From: Thermincola ferriacetica
Lineage (GTDB): Bacteria > Bacillota > Thermincolia > Thermincolales > Thermincolaceae
Length of the DNA stretch: 64,000 nt
Assembly: GCF_001263415.1 (NCBI RefSeq)
Contig: NZ_LGTE01000009.1
Location: 36,472 to 100,471, forward strand
Reading direction: 5' to 3'
Shown here: in pieces, positions 25,351-33,473 of the stretch
Layout: each line of letters begins with the position of its first letter
Numbering within the stretch: the stretch's first letter is position 1
Notes under the pieces: generated by a model
Database searches by the model: none
Told to the model about the DNA's origin: nothing
The model's input: only the letters and a program-made list of their open reading frames with translations
Translations under genes and position numbers: made by a program

Positions 25351-26778
25351 ATGCTACCAAAATTTAATATTTTAACCCCTGAACAAGTGCAGGCCGTACA
25401 CGATCACACCATGAAAATATTGGAGGAAATTGGTGTCGAGTTTTTGTACGAACCTGCCCTGGAGGTGTTCAGAAAACACGGCCAAAAAGTAGACGGCCAC
25501 AGGGTGTACTTCAAACGGGAATTTGTTGAAGAACAGGTGAAGAAGGCCCCTGCCCAGTTTACCCTGCATGCCCGCAATCCGGAAAACAATCTGATTTGCG
25601 GCGGAGAGCACATTATTTATATGCCCGGTTACGGCGCTCCCTTTATCCATGAGGCTGACGGGACGCGGCGGAATGCTACCATGGCTGACTATGATAATTT
25701 TGTTAAGTTGGCGGGCGCCAGCAAAAACATGCACATGACCGGCGGCACTGTGGTTGAACCAACTGATGTAGATGACCGTATCCGTCACCTGAAAATGATA
25801 TACAGCCATATTAAAAACTCTGATAAGTGCTTTATGGGTAGCGCCTCGGGACGGGAAAGAGCCGAGGATTCCATTGAAATGGCTGCCATGCTCTTCGGGG
25901 GAAGGGATGTAATAAAAGAAAAACCCGCTTTGATTTGCCTGATCAACTCAGTGACTCCTCTGAAATATGATGACCGCATGCTGGGAGCATTAATGGCTTA
26001 TGCCGAGGCCGGACAGGCCATGGTCATTGCTTCCCTGGTTATGGCAGGTTCAACAGGACCGGCTACCCTGGCCGGAGCCTTAGCTTTGCAAAATGCCGAA
26101 GTACTGGCGGGCATTACCCTCGCTCAATGTATAAACCCTGGAACTCCGGTGGTTTACGGCTCAACTTCCGCCATCACTGATATGGCCACAGGTTCACTGG
26201 CCATCGGCAACCCTGAATGTGCCCTCTTCACTTCGGCCAGCGCCCAGCTAGCCAGGTTTTATGGAGTACCGAGCCGTGGGGGTGGCGGTTTATCGGATGC
26301 CAAGATTGCCGATGCCCAGGCCGGCTATGAATCAATGATGACTTTACTGGCGACCAGTGCAACAGGCATTAACTTTGTACTGCATACAGCGGGCATACTC
26401 CAGTACTTTATGGCTATGTCCTACGAAAAATTCATGATTGACGACGAGATAGCCGGTATGGTTTTGCGGTACCTTAACGGTATTGACTTTGCTGAAGAAA
26501 AGTTTGCCTTTGACGTAATTGCTGATGTAGGCCCCGGCGGTCACTTCCTGACCCAGAAGCATACCAAGAAAAACCATAAGTTCGAAATGCGGCGGGCCCT
26601 GTTAAGCGACAGGCAGTCTTATGACGGCTGGGCCAAAGAAAAACTTGATACCAATGCGCGCGCAAACAGGAAATGGCAGGAAGTTTTGGCCAACTACGAA
26701 CCACCGGCTCTTGATGCGGGGCTTGACGAAGCATTAAAGAATTTTATCGAAAAACGTACAGCAGAACTTCTTAAGTAG
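25351..26778 (+). CDS. MttB-like corrinoid methyltransferase without pyrrolysine (MtgB-like)
   Basis: A 475-residue member of the trimethylamine methyltransferase superfamily. The frame is complete with no internal TAG, so it is a non-pyrrolysine member. Characterised members act on quaternary amines: glycine betaine (MtgB), proline betaine, carnitine or gamma-butyrobetaine. Conserved segments include PGYGAPFIHEADGTRR, NSVTPLKYD and PSRGGGGLSDAKIADAQAG. The BCCT transporters favour a betaine, with glycine betaine the first guess. The ATG at 25351 is chosen because AGAGAGGTG precedes it; the in-frame GTG at 25342 would overlap that site. Confidence 0.9.
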   Translation: MLPKFNILTPEQVQAVHDHTMKILEEIGVEFLYEPALEVFRKHGQKVDGHRVYFKREFVEEQVKKAPAQFTLHARNPENNLICGGEHIIYMPGYGAPFIHEADGTRRNATMADYDNFVKLAGASKNMHMTGGTVVEPTDVDDRIRHLKMIYSHIKNSDKCFMGSASGRERAEDSIEMAAMLFGGRDVIKEKPALICLINSVTPLKYDDRMLGALMAYAEAGQAMVIASLVMAGSTGPATLAGALALQNAEVLAGITLAQCINPGTPVVYGSTSAITDMATGSLAIGNPECALFTSASAQLARFYGVPSRGGGGLSDAKIADAQAGYESMMTLLATSATGINFVLHTAGILQYFMAMSYEKFMIDDEIAGMVLRYLNGIDFAEEKFAFDVIADVGPGGHFLTQKHTKKNHKFEMRRALLSDRQSYDGWAKEKLDTNARANRKWQEVLANYEPPALDAGLDEALKNFIEKRTAELLK

Positions 26779-26818
26779 TTTTAAACTATAAACAATTTAA
26801 ACAACGGAGGGATAGGTT

Positions 26819-27463
26819 ATGAGCCAATTATTTGAAGAAATCAAAGAAGCGGTTATTGATGGTGATGAAGATTTGGCGGCTGAACTGGCACAAAGGGTGT
26901 TGGATGAAAACATCAACCCTGTTGAAGCCGTAAAAAACGGTTACATTAAAGGAATTGAAGAGATCGGTAACAGTTGGAAAGCCGGTGAGGCATTCCTGCC
27001 CGACGTTATGATGGCTGCCGACGCCATGAAAGCAGGAATGGCTGTTCTGGAACCTGCTATTGCCGAGATGGGTAGTGCTGAAGATGAAGCAGCCGGAAAA
27101 ATTGTTATAGGAACCGTTGCGGGAGATATCCATGATATCGGGAAAAATATAGTCGCAGCTCTTCTTACGGCTGCCGGTTTTAAGGTATATGACCTGGGTA
27201 TCGATCAGAAACCCGAGAATTTCCTGGCCAAAGCCGAAGAGGTTGGCGCTCACATTATTGCTGCCACTGCTTTATTAACCACTACCATGAATGCCCAAAG
27301 AGAATTAATCGAATATCTGGAAGCCCAAAACGTGAGAGACAAATATAAGGTAATTGTCGGCGGTGGGCCCACCAGCCAGGCTTGGGCCGATGAAATAAAG
27401 GCCGATGGTTGGGCAGAGACCGGCGATGAAGCAGTTGAATTATGCAAAAAACTGCTTGCCTAA
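26819..27463 (+). CDS. Corrinoid protein (MtgC-like methyl carrier)
   Basis: A 214-residue corrinoid carrier with an N-terminal helical cap and a B12 domain. The signature DIHDIGKN near residue 102 supplies the histidine cobalt ligand. It lies 40 bp after the MttB-like gene behind CGGAGGG, the usual place for the cognate methyl acceptor. It resembles the carrier at 18374 in length and motifs but differs widely in sequence. The methyl route would be substrate to this protein through the MttB-like enzyme, then to tetrahydrofolate through the MtrH-like enzyme. Confidence 0.92.
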   Translation: MSQLFEEIKEAVIDGDEDLAAELAQRVLDENINPVEAVKNGYIKGIEEIGNSWKAGEAFLPDVMMAADAMKAGMAVLEPAIAEMGSAEDEAAGKIVIGTVAGDIHDIGKNIVAALLTAAGFKVYDLGIDQKPENFLAKAEEVGAHIIAATALLTTTMNAQRELIEYLEAQNVRDKYKVIVGGGPTSQAWADEIKADGWAETGDEAVELCKKLLA

Positions 27464-27619
27464 TAGGCTCTATGGATAATGTAAGAATATAAAGAAAATA
27501 TAATAAAATTATTCATATTCTGAATATCAGCAAGATAGTACAAGAATGGGGCAATATTAGTTCTGTTTTTAGCCGGTGGTTAGTGGTATAAATAAACTAG
27601 ACAATTTGTTCACAATTTT

Positions 27620-27646
27620 GTTAATGTCAAATATCTTGACATTAAC
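27620..27646. repeat. 11-bp perfect inverted repeat
   Basis: GTTAATGTCAA and TTGACATTAAC around the 5-bp spacer ATATC, in the 302-bp gap before the DUF1638 pair. Its A/T-rich symmetry suits a dimeric repressor or activator. The rest of the gap holds the terminator at 27684 and otherwise nothing I can name. Confidence 0.55.
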
Positions 27647-27683
27647 TTTACCCTCCCTCATATCTCCTTAAAGGCTAAGGCAA

Positions 27684-27719
27684 AGCAAAAAACCCAGAGT
27701 AAATTCTGGGTTTTTTGCT
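27684..27719. terminator. Strong terminator, possibly bidirectional
   Basis: A 15-bp perfect stem AGCAAAAAACCCAGA/TCTGGGTTTTTTGCT with a 6-nt loop carries its own T and A runs, so it could work on both strands. It ends the methyltransferase operon. TATAAT at 27719-27724 overlaps its end and may be the -10 of the following gene. Confidence 0.88.
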
Positions 27720-27765
27720 ATAATAAAATTAATTTTATCATTGAATTTAGCGAAGGAGTAGAAAA

Positions 27766-28437
27766 ATGAAAATTAAGCTTATCGGCTGCGCTTCTTCAAA
27801 AAATGAAGTGGAGTGGCTTGGCGCCACTGACAATATCGACTGCGAATTTCTTGATTACTCATATCATGCCAACCCCAAAAAATTGCATAACAAACTGCAG
27901 GAGATTATAGACAGGAGCCAGGATTACGACCTCATAATTTTGACTTACAGCCGGTGTTCAAATGCGGTAGTAGGCCTGGTTTCTCCCAGGGTGCCAGTGC
28001 TTTTACCGGCGACCCATGACTGTATAGGCCTTTTAATTGGCTCCAACGAGAAACATGAAAGAATAGCGAAAGAAAACGTGGACGCTTACTATTTTAGTCA
28101 AGGGTGGCTTGATTATGGCCGTACGCCTTATGCGGAATACCTGGAGTACGAAAAAAAATACGGTGAAAAGCAAGCCCGGCATTTGATAGAAAGCTTATAC
28201 GGGCGTTATTCAAAGGCGATACTGATAAAGACTCCTGGTATGAAGAATGTCGACTATTACCGCCGTAAAGTAAAAGAAATTGCAGATTTTTTTGGGTGGC
28301 AGGTCGATGAGATAGATGGAGATACAAGGTTGTTGGAGTCTGTTGTAAAAGGGTGCAGGGTTCCCGGTGTTATTTACGTTCAGCCCGGTGAGAAAGTGAC
28401 CGAGAGCCATTTCCGGTCTGCTGCCGGAAACTGTTAG
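27766..28437 (+). CDS. DUF1638 family protein, first of a tandem pair
   Basis: A 223-residue protein of DUF1638, whose function is not known to me from sequence. Cysteines in KLIGCASSKNE, SRCSNAV and HDCIG could bind a metal, and the pattern SRCSNAVVGL...PATHDCIGLLIGS is characteristic. Members often occur beside corrinoid methyltransferase genes, as here, which suggests a part in methyl or corrinoid handling. Start: ATG behind GAAGGAG. A terminator separates it from the operon upstream, so it has its own promoter. Confidence 0.85.
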   Translation: MKIKLIGCASSKNEVEWLGATDNIDCEFLDYSYHANPKKLHNKLQEIIDRSQDYDLIILTYSRCSNAVVGLVSPRVPVLLPATHDCIGLLIGSNEKHERIAKENVDAYYFSQGWLDYGRTPYAEYLEYEKKYGEKQARHLIESLYGRYSKAILIKTPGMKNVDYYRRKVKEIADFFGWQVDEIDGDTRLLESVVKGCRVPGVIYVQPGEKVTESHFRSAAGNC

Positions 28438-28471
28438 CAAGCCATATTCCAATAAAGCGGAGTGTGAAAAT

Positions 28472-29140
28472 ATGGACAAAAACATAGCTCTAGTAATTGC
28501 CTGTGAAGCATTCAGGGGCGAGCTGGATTATTTTAAGGATTCCATAGATGTGGAAGTTTTATGGGTTCGGCATTCGTTGCATAATACGCCTGACCAACTT
28601 AAACTGGAGCTGATGAAAAAAATTGAAGAAGCTGAAAAAAAGCTAAAACCGGGAAGTACCGTATTACTAATGTTTGGGAACTGTGGAGGAGCCTTAAACG
28701 GTCTGAAATCGCGGACCCTTACCTTGATATATCCTGACGTAGCAGATTGCATTCCGGTTATCCTGGGTTCTATGGACAGATACAAGCAACTGCAAAGGGA
28801 AAAACCAGGCACTTTCTACCTCAACAAAGCCTGGATAGATTCCGGTGAGGATCCTTTGGGCTCCAGTAAAAAATATATCAATATCTACGGTGAGGAAAAA
28901 GGGTGGAAAGTCACCAAAAGAATGTACAAAAACTATACCCACTTCACACTTATTGATAATGGCTGTTACGACCTGGAAAAATACAGGCAATATACTATGG
29001 CTGCCTGCGAGAAGTTTGGTAAGGCTTACTCCGAGGAAAAGGGCGATCTGAGTTTTGTGGAGGCCATTTTGAACAGGCAATGCCCGATGGTCAGCATACC
29101 GCCCTGTAACAGTGAAACAACCGTTGCTCCAACTTATTGA
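28472..29140 (+). CDS. DUF1638 family protein, second of a tandem pair
   Basis: A 222-residue paralogue of the preceding gene, 34 bp downstream behind GCGGAG. It keeps the layout: IACEAFRGEL at the start, FGNCGGAL matching SRCSNAV, VADCIPVILGS matching HDCIGLLIGS, and the ILxxxQCP-like end. Overall identity to its partner looks low, so the two may form a heteromer. The last ten codons run into a repeat-derived hairpin (29119-29187), so the original C-terminus may have been altered. Confidence 0.83.
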   Translation: MDKNIALVIACEAFRGELDYFKDSIDVEVLWVRHSLHNTPDQLKLELMKKIEEAEKKLKPGSTVLLMFGNCGGALNGLKSRTLTLIYPDVADCIPVILGSMDRYKQLQREKPGTFYLNKAWIDSGEDPLGSSKKYINIYGEEKGWKVTKRMYKNYTHFTLIDNGCYDLEKYRQYTMAACEKFGKAYSEEKGDLSFVEAILNRQCPMVSIPPCNSETTVAPTY

Positions 29141-29187
29141 TTCACCGCACAGCGGCTACACCTGCAATTTCGGAGCAACGGTTTTTT
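29119..29187 (+). terminator. Terminator-like hairpin built from a repeat sequence
   Basis: AACCGTTGCTCC and GGAGCAACGGTT form a 12-bp stem around a 41-nt loop (with an inner CCGC/GCGG), followed by TTTTTT. The arm sequence AACAACCGTTGCTCC recurs in the repeats near 62.5 kb. Confidence 0.7.
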
Positions 29188-29206
29188 GCTACATAAAACT
29201 TTGTTT

Positions 29207-29254
29207 GAAGATGGCGAAGGCCGCCGGGAAGTCCGGCACTCAACTCAAGTTGAG
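29207..29254 (+). repeat. Dispersed repeat fragment, copy near hcp
   Basis: 48 bp starting GAAGATGGCGAAGG and ending in the near-palindrome CAACTCAAGTTGAG. The reverse complement of 63953-64000 matches it at 47 of 48 positions. The first 14 bp recur, inverted, at 62603-62616. Nothing coding is visible in it. Confidence 0.85.
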
Positions 29255-29277
29255 TGTTTTGGACGCCAATCCTTTTT

Positions 29278-30624
29278 TTATTTTCCCAGCATTTTTGGTA
29301 AATCTTTTTCTACGGTATCAATGAGCTGTACGTTAAAGGTATCCTGCAGAACTTTTACCACGCCGGGGGTAAGGAATCTCGGCAATTTTGGTCCGATGTA
29401 CATATTTTTCACTCCCAGGCTAAATAGGCCAAGTAGAATAGCCACAGCCTTTTGCTCGAACCAGGACAGTACGATGGTTAACGGTAGGTCGTTTACGGTA
29501 CAGTTAAAGGCATCGGCCAGGGCCAGAGCTACTTTTACTGCTGAGATGGAGTTGTTGCATTGACCGAAGTCGATAAAACGTGGAATTTCTGTTCCCTCAA
29601 TGGTACCAAAGTCTATGTCGTTAAAGCGGAATTTACCGCAGGAAGTGGTAATCAGAATGCAGTCTTTTGGCAGCGCCAAAGCTAATTCCCTGAAATAATC
29701 CCTTCCCGGAGTAGGAGAATCGCATCCGGCGATAACAAAAAACCTTCTGATTTTGCCTGCTTTCACAGCCGCGATAATTTGTGGCGCCAGCGCCAGTACT
29801 GTTTCATGGTGGAACCCGGTAATCATGAATTTGTCAGAGTTGACATTTGCTGCCGGTAATGATAAAGCTTTTTCGATAAGCGGAGTAAAGTCGTTGTTTT
29901 CAATTCTTTGCACGCCTTCCAAACCGGCAACACCGTAACTGAAGAAACGGTCTGCATAGGAGCCCCGGATAGGCATTACACAGTTGGTAGTGCCGAGAAT
30001 GGCGCCAGGGAATTCTTCAAAGAGCTTTCTCTGGTCGTACCATGCTTTGCCGATATTACCTTTGAGGTGCGGATATTTTTTCAGTTCAGGATAACCGTGA
30101 GCCGGCAGCATTTCGGAGTGGGTGTATACATTTACTCCCTTGCCTTCACTTTGTTTCAGCAATTCTTCCAGCGCGAAGAGGTCGTGGCCGGTAACTAAGA
30201 TGGCTTTGCCTTCAATTTTATCGGAAGTCACTTTCACGGGCTGTGGAATGCCAAATTTTTCGGTATGGGCTTTGTCCAGCAATTCCATGGCCTTTACCGT
30301 TGCTTTACCTACTTTCAGCGCTGTATTAATAGTTTCATTAACATTGAAGTTTACGTTGGTAAGAGTAGTAAATAAAGCTTCGTGGGTGATAGCATCGATT
30401 TCCGGGTCAGTATAGCCCAACTCCCTGGCATGGTGCGCGTAAGCAGCAAGGCCTTTCAGGCCGAAGATAATGGTATCCTGCAGGCTGGCCAGGTCTTCGT
30501 TTTTACCACATACACCCACTTTGGTGCAGCCGGTCGGGGGAGTCTGTTCACACTGGTAGCAGAACATCTTTCTTTCCTCGTTGGGGGCCTCATTTTCAGG
30601 TTTTTTAAAAAGCTTACTAATCAT
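29278..30624 (-). CDS. hcp: Hybrid cluster protein (short form)
   Basis: A 448-residue hybrid cluster protein (prismane protein, hydroxylamine/NO reductase family). N-terminal cysteines Cys22, Cys25, Cys33 and Cys39 (CYQC...GCTKVGVC) hold the cubane cluster in the spacing found in strict anaerobes. Later segments GTTNCVMP, AGCDSP, TTSCGK and FGQCNNS hold the hybrid Fe-S-O cluster. It is about 100 residues shorter than the common 530-550-residue form, with the gap just after the cysteine motif, like the class III proteins of thermophiles. Start: ATG behind AAGGAGG. It faces the ferritin-like gene, with a shared upstream region. Confidence 0.93.
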   Translation of the reverse strand: MISKLFKKPENEAPNEERKMFCYQCEQTPPTGCTKVGVCGKNEDLASLQDTIIFGLKGLAAYAHHARELGYTDPEIDAITHEALFTTLTNVNFNVNETINTALKVGKATVKAMELLDKAHTEKFGIPQPVKVTSDKIEGKAILVTGHDLFALEELLKQSEGKGVNVYTHSEMLPAHGYPELKKYPHLKGNIGKAWYDQRKLFEEFPGAILGTTNCVMPIRGSYADRFFSYGVAGLEGVQRIENNDFTPLIEKALSLPAANVNSDKFMITGFHHETVLALAPQIIAAVKAGKIRRFFVIAGCDSPTPGRDYFRELALALPKDCILITTSCGKFRFNDIDFGTIEGTEIPRFIDFGQCNNSISAVKVALALADAFNCTVNDLPLTIVLSWFEQKAVAILLGLFSLGVKNMYIGPKLPRFLTPGVVKVLQDTFNVQLIDTVEKDLPKMLGK

Positions 30625-30775
30625 TCCTATCGTCCTCCTTAATGTGTTTTTTTCAAAATTTGTACCCGGGCACGAATTTCGTTTCGTTATGATTTCATTT
30701 TACAGTTATCCGTTCGTAGCAGATATGATATAAATCACTTTTGGGTGTGTAATAACCCACATTTAGGTGTGAGAA

Positions 30776-30816
30776 GTTTCCTGATTCATACATAACTGGA
30801 CGTTATTTCAGGAAAC
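30776..30816. promoter_or_regulatory. Nested inverted repeat upstream of the ferritin-like gene
   Basis: GTTTCCTGA and TCAGGAAAC (9 bp, exact) enclose ATAAC-TGGAC-GTTAT. The whole lies in the 223-bp gap between hcp and the ferritin-like gene, 32 bp before the latter's start. It could be a double operator or an RNA hairpin in the leader. No T tract follows. Confidence 0.6.
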
Positions 30817-30847
30817 AATAAGCACAAAAAGAGAGGTTAAAGTTACT

Positions 30848-31306
30848 TTGAATAATCAAGAAGTGATAGCAAAGTTAAACTGGTTTTATTCCTTGGAAGT
30901 ACACCAGGTAGACATTTATAAGACACAAAGTAATTTGGTGAATGACGAATATCTGTCAAGGGCATTGCGGAAGTTTTCAGATATTGAGCAAACCCATGTT
31001 GAAAATATAGCACGCCTCATAGAACGTTTGGGGGGAACGCCCACGGTAATAGGTGAAGTTGTTGGAGAAATTTTTGGCAAAATATCAGGGAGAATTGTCA
31101 CCATAACAGGCCTGGAGAACCAGCTAAAGTTCAATATAGCTCTGGAGAAAAAGGCCATGGAGGATTATAAAGATTTAATCCTTAAGGCGGGCCGGGAAGA
31201 TATTTTCGAGACCCTTTGGAACAACCTGCTTGATGAAGACCTTCATACAGCTTGGATGGTTAACAAAATAGAAGAATTGGCCAAAAATCAATCGTTGAAA
31301 GTATAA
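30848..31306 (+). CDS. Ferritin-like di-iron domain protein
   Basis: A 152-residue four-helix bundle. Iron ligands fit the ferritin-like pattern: Glu17 in the first helix, Glu47 and His50 (EQTH), Glu100 or Glu105 in the third, and Glu130 and His133 (EDLH). It may be a peroxidase, an oxygen scavenger or an iron store. Sharing an upstream region with hcp fits a redox or nitrosative stress role, which is inferred. Start: TTG at 30848, the only in-frame start near AGAGAGG. Confidence 0.75.
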   Translation: MNNQEVIAKLNWFYSLEVHQVDIYKTQSNLVNDEYLSRALRKFSDIEQTHVENIARLIERLGGTPTVIGEVVGEIFGKISGRIVTITGLENQLKFNIALEKKAMEDYKDLILKAGREDIFETLWNNLLDEDLHTAWMVNKIEELAKNQSLKV

Positions 31307-31387
31307 AACCTGTCTTCGGTAACAAAATAAAAACACGGTAAAAAACAGTAAAATCGTTGAAATCCAGGTAATGAAGGGACGGTCGCG

Positions 31388-32077
31388 ATGAAAAACAAAA
31401 AGGTGTTGATATTGTCAATAGTGCTTGCAACCCTTTTCAGTGGCACGCTTTTTTGTGTCCATTTATTTGCCCAGCCGGCAACTTTGTACTGGGGGAGCAA
31501 AGGCTCAGATGTAATTAAGCTGCAGACTCGTTTGAAGGATTGGGGTTATTTTAAAGGCCCGGTAGATGGCGTTTTTGGTGCAGCGACGTCCAGGGCCGTA
31601 AAGAATTTCCAGAGAAAACACGGTCTTACTCCTGATGGGGTAGTAGGGCCGGCCACCTGGCGGGCGTTGGGTATTTCTGCTTTTTCCAGAGGCAGCAACT
31701 ATACTCCGTCGCGTGGGGTATCCAACCGTGACGAAATAACCTTGTTGGCCAGAGTTATCAACGCCGAAGCCGGAGCGGAGCCTTATGAAGGTAAAGTGGC
31801 TGTGGGCGCTGTAATATTAAATCGGGTGGAAAGCCCTTCGTTTCCCAATACGCTGGCTGGCGTAATATATCAACCAGGGGCCTTTGAATCGGTTTCTAAC
31901 GGAACTATCAACAAGCCGCCCAGCAAAGAATCTTTAAGGGCAGCGCAAGATGCCATGAATGGATGGGACCCCGTTTATGGCGCCCTTTACTTCTGGAATC
32001 CTGGCAAACCGGTGAATAAATGGATTTGGTCCAGAAAAATTATTCAAAGAATCGGCGACCACGTCTTTGCCCGGTAA
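31388..32077 (+). CDS. sleB: Spore cortex-lytic enzyme SleB
   Basis: A 229-residue germination enzyme, probably a lytic transglycosylase on cortex peptidoglycan. It has a signal peptide (about 1-28), a peptidoglycan-binding-1 domain (about 36-95, ending GVVGPATWRALG) and a Hydrolase_2 catalytic domain (about 115-229). The likely catalytic Glu is in INAEAG, and the end PVNKWIWSRKIIQRIGDHVF is typical. ypeB follows by 19 bp, the pair being co-expressed in the forespore of Bacillus. Confidence 0.95.
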   Translation: MKNKKVLILSIVLATLFSGTLFCVHLFAQPATLYWGSKGSDVIKLQTRLKDWGYFKGPVDGVFGAATSRAVKNFQRKHGLTPDGVVGPATWRALGISAFSRGSNYTPSRGVSNRDEITLLARVINAEAGAEPYEGKVAVGAVILNRVESPSFPNTLAGVIYQPGAFESVSNGTINKPPSKESLRAAQDAMNGWDPVYGALYFWNPGKPVNKWIWSRKIIQRIGDHVFAR

Positions 32078-32095
32078 GGGGAAGGAGGATATAAA

Positions 32096-33463
32096 TTGAG
32101 GGAAATTTCACGTCGGACATGGTTATTAACGGTTTTGACAGCAGGCCTTTTGGTGGTTGGAACGGGTTATTGGGGATATACACAACACCAATATAAACAA
32201 AGGCTGCTGACCTATCTTAACAACCGTAATCAAAAAGCCTTTTTTGAAATGGTCAGTCAGGTGGAAAACATGGAAGTCCTCCTGGCCAAAAGCATAGCCA
32301 GCGGATCGCCGCACCAAAGAAGCCTATTGTTTTCCAACCTCTGGATGCAAGCCAACGGAGCCCAAAACAACCTGGGCACCTTGCCCCTAGCGCATTTCCA
32401 GGTTGCTAGGACAGCGAAATTTTTGAACCAGGTTGGCGATTTTGCCTATGCTCTGGCTAAAAAAGACCCGGATAAACAGCAAATTACCGCCAGTGAAGAA
32501 AGAAAGCTGGCTCAACTGCACAGGGAAGCGGGTTACCTGGCCGTTGAACTCCAGCGAATAAGAGCTAAGGCGGTAGAAGGGCTGCTGACCTGGGGTGAAG
32601 TTGAAAACCAGGCGCCCAAGTTGAAGAAAGCCGGTCTGACCGGCATTAGTGCCGGTTTTGAGAAAATAGATGGGCAGATGCAAAAATTCCCCACTTTAAT
32701 TTATGATGGTCCCTTTTCAGACCACATAGAACAAAAAGCGCCAAAGGGACTGACGGGAGCGGTTGTTTCAGCGACGGAAGCCAAGAACATCGCTGCACAG
32801 TACCTGGCCAAAGGGAATAAACCGCTATTTAGGCCTGTCCGTGTCAGAAGCGTAACAGGAAAAATTCCTGCCTACCGGGTTTATTTTGACCCGGCTGCCG
32901 GGACAGGCCCAAATGCCGTAGTAGATGTCAGCAAAAAAGGCGGCCATGTGGTTATGTTGATGGTTAATCGGGACACCGGAGGTAAGACTTTTTCACTCCG
33001 ACAGGCGGAAAATAAAGCGGATGGTTATTTGAAAAGCAGAGGTTTAATCGACATGGTGCCTACTTATTCATTAGTGCAAGGAAACAATGCAGTAATTTCT
33101 TACGCGTACCGGCAGAAAGGCGTGTTAATTTACCCGGACCTGATAAAAGTTAAAGTGGCTCTGGATAATGGCGATATACTTGGGTTGGATACGCTGGGAT
33201 TTCTAATGTCTCATCATAAGCGCAACCTGCCGCAACCTAAAATTAGTCAGGCGGAAGCTCGAAGGGCGGTAAACCCCAATTTAAAAATCCGGGAAGCGAG
33301 GCTGGCGGTTATACCGACAGATACTCTTGGCGAGAAGCTGGTTTACGAATTCAAAGGAAAACTTAACGGCGACACTTTTATAGTTTATATAAATGCCATG
33401 GACGGTACGGAAGAAAAAGTATTGAAAGTAATAGAAACCAAAGACGGTCCTATGACCATGTAA
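32096..33463 (+). CDS. ypeB: Germination protein YpeB
   Basis: A 455-residue forespore protein needed to place and protect SleB. One N-terminal membrane anchor (about 11-28) is followed by a long alpha-helical region and PepSY-like C-terminal repeats (VSATEAKNIAAQYL, LRQAENKADGYLKSRG, SQAEARRAVNP). Start: TTG at 32096 behind GGAAGGAGG. The sleB-ypeB pair marks the host as a spore former. Its stop is 10 bp from the convergent PBP gene, with no clear terminator between. Confidence 0.93.
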   Translation: MREISRRTWLLTVLTAGLLVVGTGYWGYTQHQYKQRLLTYLNNRNQKAFFEMVSQVENMEVLLAKSIASGSPHQRSLLFSNLWMQANGAQNNLGTLPLAHFQVARTAKFLNQVGDFAYALAKKDPDKQQITASEERKLAQLHREAGYLAVELQRIRAKAVEGLLTWGEVENQAPKLKKAGLTGISAGFEKIDGQMQKFPTLIYDGPFSDHIEQKAPKGLTGAVVSATEAKNIAAQYLAKGNKPLFRPVRVRSVTGKIPAYRVYFDPAAGTGPNAVVDVSKKGGHVVMLMVNRDTGGKTFSLRQAENKADGYLKSRGLIDMVPTYSLVQGNNAVISYAYRQKGVLIYPDLIKVKVALDNGDILGLDTLGFLMSHHKRNLPQPKISQAEARRAVNPNLKIREARLAVIPTDTLGEKLVYEFKGKLNGDTFIVYINAMDGTEEKVLKVIETKDGPMTM

Positions 33464-33473
33464 TGGAGGTTGA

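Noticed and set aside
25351..26778. Pyrrolysine-encoding trimethylamine methyltransferase (in-frame TAG)
   Set aside because: The frame is uninterrupted over the full family length with no internal TAG, so it is a non-pyrrolysine family member.
29186..30642. Plus-strand open frames opposite hcp
   Set aside because: They mirror the codon structure of hcp on the other strand, lack ribosome sites and show no domain.
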